The notes under the pieces are model-generated. The model did no database searches. It was not told the origin of the DNA and was given only the letters and a program-made list of their open reading frames with translations. Position numbers and translations under genes: made by a program. A stretch of 64,000 nt of DNA from Muricoccus harenae (GTDB lineage: Bacteria > Pseudomonadota > Alphaproteobacteria > Acetobacterales > Acetobacteraceae): positions 1 to 64,000 of the forward strand of contig NZ_WWDL01000010.1 in the NCBI RefSeq assembly GCF_009848505.1. Reading direction: 5' to 3'. Shown one piece after another: positions 60,021 to 64,000 of the stretch (its first letter is position 1; each line of letters opens with the position of its first letter).

Positions 60021-60144
60021 GATCCTCTGGGCGCAGGAGGACCTGTCGGTCGCCTGAGGTCCAAGACCTCAGGCGCGCTTCCAAACGATCGCGGGGTCCG
60101 GGGGCCGCGCTCGGCCCCCGGTGGGGTAGGGGGCGAAGCCCCCT
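59958..60144. repeat. Composite hairpin repeat: inverted copy, central hairpin, direct copy (G/G2)
   Basis: Inverted copy within the AraC gene end: SL2 59958-59966 with 59970-59978 (CCAGGAGGC/GCCTCCTGG), SL1 59988-59995 with 60000-60007 (GGGGTGGC/GCCACCCC). Central SL0: CGCCTGAGGTC 60051-60061 with GACCTCAGGCG 60065-60075. Direct copy: SL1 60098-60107 with 60112-60121 (CCGGGGGCCG/CGGCCCCCGG), SL2 60128-60134 with 60138-60144 (AGGGGGC/GCCCCCT). Same plan as the block at 17922-18153. Confidence 0.85.
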
Positions 60145-60146
60145 GT

Positions 60147-60458
60147 TCAGCGCAGGAGCAGGTCCGCAGTCCAAAGAGCAGCCAACCCTACCGCCAGCCC
60201 AGGCAGCAGGCGCCGTCCCATGAGCATGAACGCGCCGACGCCGACTGCCGCACCGGCCAGCCGGGCGGCGATCGGCCAAGTTCCCGGCGAGATCAGGGCG
60301 AGGACGACCCAGGCGGAGAGGGCGGCCTCGCTGACCGCGGCGGCCCAGGCGATGGCCGGGTGGGAGGGCGGCAGGCGCCAAGCGAGGGCGAGGCCGGTGG
60401 CGCGCAGCAGCAGCATGGCCAGGGCGGCCGCGAGGAGAGAGGCCCAGCCATGGTCCAT
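60147..60458 (-). CDS. azlD: AzlD-family branched-chain amino acid export subunit
   Basis: 103-residue membrane protein with about three or four helices (LLAAALAMLLLRATGLALAW, AIAWAAAVSEAALSAWVVLA, and two more), typical of AzlD. It works with AzlC in amino-acid export across the inner membrane. The ATG at 60458 overlaps the azlC stop (TGATG). The gene ends two bases before the hairpin repeat at 60128-60144. Confidence 0.88.
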   Translation of the reverse strand: MDHGWASLLAAALAMLLLRATGLALAWRLPPSHPAIAWAAAVSEAALSAWVVLALISPGTWPIAARLAGAAVGVGAFMLMGRRLLPGLAVGLAALWTADLLLR

Positions 60459-61132
60459 CAGCGGCGGCGCAGCAGGAAGGCGGCGGTGCCGCCGATGAGG
60501 GCGGCGCCGAGCAGGCCCCAGGCGGGGGGGATGCCGGCGGGCAGCAGCAGGGCGAGGGGGACGGCGGCTGCGCCGCCGAGCGAGGCGCGCCAGGGCCCGC
60601 CGCGGGACAGGCCGGCCGCGATCATCAGGGCGAAGTAGAGCACGTTCACCATGAGCAGCAGCCGCAGCACCGGGGCGGAGAGGGTGCCGGCGACGGCATA
60701 GCCGATGGCGGTGGTGAGCAGGCCGATGGTCCAGACCGTCAGGGCGAAGCCAAGGAACCAGCGGGCACGGTCGGGCTGCGGCATGCCGGGCAGGTTGCGC
60801 ATGGCGGCGGCCCAGGGGGTGATGGCAACGAAGGGCACGCAATAGGGGGCGAGCGGGCCGCGGACGAGCGGGGCGAGGGCGGCGGCCATGGGCATGAAGC
60901 GGGCATTGGCCATGATGGCGCCCGCGACCGCCGCGGTGCCGGCGCCGGGCTGGGCGCCGAGCAGGACCATCTGGCCGGCCATGCCGTAGATGGCGGCCGA
61001 TGAGGTGAGGCTCCAGCCGAGGCTGAAGCCGGCCTCGCGGGCCGCGACTCCGAAGGCGATGAAGGTCGCGGCCATGGCGATGGTGTGCGCGCCGAAGGCC
61101 TCGGTGGCGCCCAGGCGGGTGGCGGGGTGCAT
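60458..61132 (-). CDS. azlC: AzlC-family branched-chain amino acid export subunit
   Basis: 224 residues with about six helices. Family traits include GAHTIAMAATFIAFGVAARE, SAAIYGMAGQMVLLG and ANARFMPMAAALAPL. AzlC/AzlD (BrnF/BrnE) exports branched-chain amino acids or related solutes. The ATG at 61132 is used since coding homology begins with MHPATRLGATEAFGA. It lies downstream of the EcsC-like gene with 85 bases and a hairpin between, so it is likely a separate unit. Confidence 0.9.
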   Translation of the reverse strand: MHPATRLGATEAFGAHTIAMAATFIAFGVAAREAGFSLGWSLTSSAAIYGMAGQMVLLGAQPGAGTAAVAGAIMANARFMPMAAALAPLVRGPLAPYCVPFVAITPWAAAMRNLPGMPQPDRARWFLGFALTVWTIGLLTTAIGYAVAGTLSAPVLRLLLMVNVLYFALMIAAGLSRGGPWRASLGGAAAVPLALLLPAGIPPAWGLLGAALIGGTAAFLLRRR

Positions 61133-61187
61133 GGCGCGGAGAGTGCCATGGCCCGGCGGATGGGGCGACCCAGGGGACCGGCTTCCG

Positions 61188-61206
61188 CCCGGGGCTGTGC
61201 CCCGGG
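61188..61206 (-). terminator. Hairpin after EcsC-like gene (SL2-type)
   Basis: CCCGGGGC (61188-61195) pairs with GCCCCGGG (61199-61206) across TGT. It looks like an isolated SL2 hairpin of the dispersed repeat family. Confidence 0.55.
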
Positions 61207-61217
61207 AACGTGGTGGT

Positions 61218-62021
61218 TCAGGCGGTGCTGCCGTCCCGCAGGGCGTCGTAGGCGGCACGGACTCGGTCGGCGCCATAGGTGCGCTCGAGCCGGCGGACGG
61301 TGAAATGGGCGTTGGCCACGCCGCGGAAGTGCTCGAGGAAGGCGAGGTTAATGGCGGCGCCGGCGGCGGCGCCGATGATGGGCACTGCCTGGGCGGAGAG
61401 CTTGAGGCCGACCGTGCCGGTGAAGCGTGCCGCGATGGCGCCGAGGAAGCCGGGCACCAGGCCGGAGACGAGGCTGGTGGCGGCGTTGGGCAGCATCTGC
61501 GCGAGGGCGATGCGGGCCGCGAAGTAGCCGGTCTCGGCGACGTCGTCCTCGGCGGTGGAGGGGCTGCCAATAGCGAAGACGGCCAGGCATTCGGCGGCGG
61601 TGCCGGGCACCTTCGGGTCCTCGCCCGCGGCGGCGGCCTCTGCGGCGATCTGGCGGAGGAGGATGGTTGTGGAGAGGGGCAGCTCCGCCAGCGTGCCGAT
61701 CAGGCCTAGCGCCCCGCCGGCCGCGCCGCTGGCCATGGCGACGCCACGATGGAACCAGGCGACATCCATGCCGAAGGGAGTGCGGCGGGGTTCTGAGCCG
61801 ACGGCGGTGTGCCAGGCCTTTTCCAGGGCGCGGCGGACAGCGCTGTCGAGCTGGTCACGGATGCGTTCGGGCAGGCGGCCCTTGAGGGCCTCGACCGGCG
61901 TACCGGCGATGGCGGCGAGGCGGGCGGCGAAGGAGGGGCCCTCGAGCGTGGCCACCGCCTTGGCCAACTCGGTCTGGGCGTCCTCGGGCAGGGTCAGCAG
62001 GGCAGGCAGGGTCGTGCTCAT
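61218..62021 (-). CDS. EcsC-family protein
   Basis: 267 residues of the EcsC (PF12787-type) family: a helical protein with Gly/Ala-rich hydrophobic stretches (MASGAAGGALGLIGTLAELP, AVPIIGAAAGAAINLAFLEHF) and the conserved LPLSTTILLRQIAAEA. Function is not known; in Bacillus EcsC is encoded with an ABC exporter but is distinct. Here it stands alone. ATG 62021 is used, but upstream ATG codons are in frame and the ribosome site is weak. Confidence 0.82.
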   Translation of the reverse strand: MSTTLPALLTLPEDAQTELAKAVATLEGPSFAARLAAIAGTPVEALKGRLPERIRDQLDSAVRRALEKAWHTAVGSEPRRTPFGMDVAWFHRGVAMASGAAGGALGLIGTLAELPLSTTILLRQIAAEAAAAGEDPKVPGTAAECLAVFAIGSPSTAEDDVAETGYFAARIALAQMLPNAATSLVSGLVPGFLGAIAARFTGTVGLKLSAQAVPIIGAAAGAAINLAFLEHFRGVANAHFTVRRLERTYGADRVRAAYDALRDGSTA

Positions 62022-62137
62022 GGCGGATGAAATGGCGTGCGGGGGGCCGGGTTGCATCGGGTGCCAGGCTGCTGCCGGGGGATGGGGAGCCGGGGGTCGT
62101 TGATCCGGCAATCCGATAGTCCTATCCCGCCCCGCGA

Positions 62138-62566
62138 TTGGTGAAGGGAATCCGGGCGGTGCTGACGCTGGCGGTGATGGGCGCGCTGGCCGTGCTGGGT
62201 GCGATCAGCTGGCGGATCTGGGTGGCATGGGCCGGGCGGCGCAAGGCGGTTGAGGCGCTGGTGGCGGAATGCCCGGCCTTCGACGACCGGCTGGAAGGGC
62301 GGGACACCACCATCCTGTTCTGCGGCACGGATGAGATGCTGGGCATCGCCTCCGGCCGCGCAACGCGGATGCTTCCCTATTCGATCATCCGGAAATGGCG
62401 GGCGGAGCCGGTCTACAACTCGGCCGACAAGCGAGTGGGCTGGAACTTCATCATCGAGACGGGTGATGTGGCGGAGCCAATCTGGACAGTGCGCATGCGC
62501 TCCGGGCCCGGGACCGCGTTGCCAAACCTCTGGATTGCGAAATTCAACGCACATCTGAACGGCTGA
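62138..62566 (+). CDS. Small membrane-anchored protein of unknown function
   Basis: 142 residues. One N-terminal membrane helix (VLTLAVMGALAVLGAISWRI), then a soluble part with DTTILFCGTDEMLGIASG and GWNFIIETGDVAEPIWTVRM. The family is not recognised. The start is TTG 62138 or the adjoining GTG 62141; neither has a clear ribosome site. Divergent from the EcsC-like gene. Confidence 0.65.
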   Translation: MVKGIRAVLTLAVMGALAVLGAISWRIWVAWAGRRKAVEALVAECPAFDDRLEGRDTTILFCGTDEMLGIASGRATRMLPYSIIRKWRAEPVYNSADKRVGWNFIIETGDVAEPIWTVRMRSGPGTALPNLWIAKFNAHLNG

Positions 62567-62610
62567 AGGGGCCACACGGAGCATGACGCGGGGGCGTGAT
62601 CGCGGGCTTG

Positions 62611-62630
62611 TTATTGAATACGATTCGCAT
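62611..62630 (+). promoter_or_regulatory. Possible Fur-type operator
   Basis: AT-rich island in GC-rich surroundings with the inverted repeat GAAT-ACG-ATTC (62616-62626) flanked by TTATT and GCATTAG. It resembles iron-regulator boxes and lies upstream of a PepSY membrane protein, a class often iron-controlled. Not matched to a defined consensus. Confidence 0.35.
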
Positions 62631-62817
62631 TAGCGGGAAAGGGCGGGGAAGAATCATTCTGTTCCCGGTCCAGCCGGATGATCTTCGTGGCCGCCAGCTC
62701 TTCCCTCCACCGTCATCCCGGTTGCCCTCCGTGGCATAGCCGGGCTGCCACAGCCGGCGCGGCCCCGTGACGCGCGGCCCCGCGGCGCGCAGCTCCGCGG
62801 TGCGCAGCTTGGACGCG

Positions 62818-64000
62818 ATGCGGCTTCCGGCCTGGAAATCCGTCTGGTTCCAGATCCACTGGTTCCTCGGCATCACCGCCGGGATGGTGTTGATGGTGGT
62901 GGGCTTCACCGGCGGGATGCTGTCTTTCCAGGATGAGATCCTGCGCGCGCTGAACCCTGGGGTGCTGACCGTCCAGCCCCGGCCGGAGGCGCCGCTTGTA
63001 CCGGCCGAGCTGGTCCGGCGAATCGAGTCGGCGACTGGGGGGCGCGTGGCGTCCCTGAACATCGCCGCCGCGCCAGAGCGGCCGGCGCGCGCGATGCTGG
63101 CGCCGCGGGTTGCGCCCCAGGGTACGTCCCAGGGTGCGCCACAGACTGCGCCACAGGCTGGCGGGCGGCCTCGGCGAGGCGAGATGCACCATGTCGATCC
63201 CTGGACCGGCGCGTTGCTCGGCACGCCCCAGGGGGAAGGATTCTTCCGGACGACGCGGGAGCTGCATCGCTGGCTGATGGCCGGGGCGGAGGGGCGGATC
63301 GTGGTCGGCGTTTCGACCATCGCGCTTGTCGTGCTGTCGTTAAGCGGGCTGTACCTGCGCTGGCCGCGGCGGCCGCTTCGCTGGCGGAACTGGTTCCATC
63401 TGGACCTGCGGTTGCGCGGGCGCAGCCTGTTCTGGCGGCTGCATTCGGTGATCGGCACCTGGGTGCTGCCGCTCTACCTGCTGGCGGGGCTGACGGGGCT
63501 GTACTGGTCCTTCGACTGGTACCGCTCGGCGCTCTACGCGATTTCAGGGGCGCCGCGGCCGGCGTCGATGGCGGGGGGGGGCCGGGCGCCAGGGGCGCCG
63601 AGGCTAGCGGGGCTCGCCAGGGCGGTGGCGCGCGGGGCGCCGGAGAACGCGCGGGTGGCTCGCGGCCGGCGCCGCTGGACCTGGACCTTGCTTGGCAGGC
63701 CTTCCTACGCGAGCGACCGGATTTCGGCACCGCCTCGCTGCGGCTTCCCGGGCCGGGGCAGCCGCTGCGGATCACCTATGTCGATGCGGGGCCGGCGCAT
63801 GAGGATGCGCGCAACAGCATCGCCATCAACGCCGCCGGCGAGGTGGTGGAGCACCGGCGCTATGACGCGCTGCCGCTCGGGCAGCAGTTGATGGGCAGCA
63901 TGCTGGCGCTGCATAGCGGGCGCTTCTTCGGGACCGCCGTCACCGTGCTGATGATGGTGGCAAGCCTGGTCATGCCGCTTTTCGGAATCACCGGGCTGCT
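62818..64000 (+). pseudogene. PepSY-associated membrane protein, frameshifted in a G run and cut by the window end
   Basis: N-terminal part: membrane helix WFQIHWFLGITAGMVLMVVG, a PepSY-type soluble domain, then ELHRWLMAGAEGRIVVGVST and helices of the PepSY_TM group (iron-uptake-linked reductase-like proteins). At the G9 run 63573-63581 the frame is off: with ten G the reading passes through a Gly/Ala linker into PLDLDLAWQAFLRERPDFG, RITYVDAGPAHEDARN and GQQLMGSMLALHSG, which clearly continue the protein to 64000. As read, the product would instead run in the wrong frame to about 63891. ATG 62818 is preferred; GTG 62767 is in frame upstream. The defect may be phase variation or a homopolymer sequencing error. 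Confidence 0.8.

Overview
The window is a very GC-rich chromosomal segment from an alphaproteobacterium. Gene content and style (several Bug/TctC solute receptors, a complete TctCBA transporter, Tat-type signals, long GC-rich genes, many GTG/TTG starts in overlapping operons) suggest Acetobacteraceae, Roseomonas-like. That placement is inference from content; there is no rRNA or tRNA marker here. Most of the window is ordinary chromosome with dense operons.

Layout. 1-1040: decayed IS630 transposase and an intergenic hairpin repeat. 1045-3085: ECF41 sigma factor with its AhpD-like partner and a good ECF41 promoter, divergent from a CHAP lipoprotein. 3306-8268: tatA, methionine-salvage genes mtnB-mtnD-mtnC, corA, a cyclase-family protein and a small coiled-coil protein. 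8295-12201: Asp/Glu-racemase-like gene divergent from an RpiR regulator, class III aminotransferase and amino-acid binding protein. 12375-14605: a SIR2-like NAD-domain gene overlapping nicotinate phosphoribosyltransferase. 14728-16517: glnK-amtB under a sigma-54 promoter. 16590-20929: UbiH-like monooxygenase, FAD oxidoreductase, MocR-type regulator. 21013-23696: trpF-like gene and a divergent class A beta-lactamase/AmpR pair. 23931-27350: class II HMG-CoA reductase with a Bug receptor and a dehydrogenase. 27508-29852: a two-gene secreted pair, one with five cysteine-paired repeats. 30114-33209: tctC-tctB-tctA. 33292-36783: large soluble hybrid histidine kinase.

36833-48938: alpha/beta hydrolase, sulfate ABC transporter (sbp-cysT-cysW-cysA), a dipeptide-type binding protein, RraA-like protein, purH, a short-chain dehydrogenase and a GH15 glucoamylase/trehalase-like enzyme. 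49066-55915: MaoC hydratase and a decaying surface-polysaccharide locus: intact nucleotide-sugar dehydrogenase and CapD/WbpM-type enzyme, then a frameshifted half 2-epimerase with a Pro/Ala repeat tail, a broken glycosyltransferase, and two gene ends (DegT aminotransferase, SLBB export protein) abutting at one point, as expected for a deletion scar. 55941-64000: hybrid kinase, MFS transporter with divergent AraC regulator, azlC-azlD, EcsC-like protein, a small membrane protein and a PepSY membrane protein with a poly-G frameshift, cut by the window end.

The most unusual layer is non-coding: a dispersed family of two- and three-hairpin intergenic repeats whose stems differ in sequence but keep pairing, often arranged as inverted plus direct copies around a third hairpin, and in two places supplying the end of a coding region. 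A second, smaller hairpin family occurs at three sites. Several regulatory sites can be read directly: ECF41, sigma-54, an RpiR operator with a probably leaderless start, and an AmpR intergenic palindrome.
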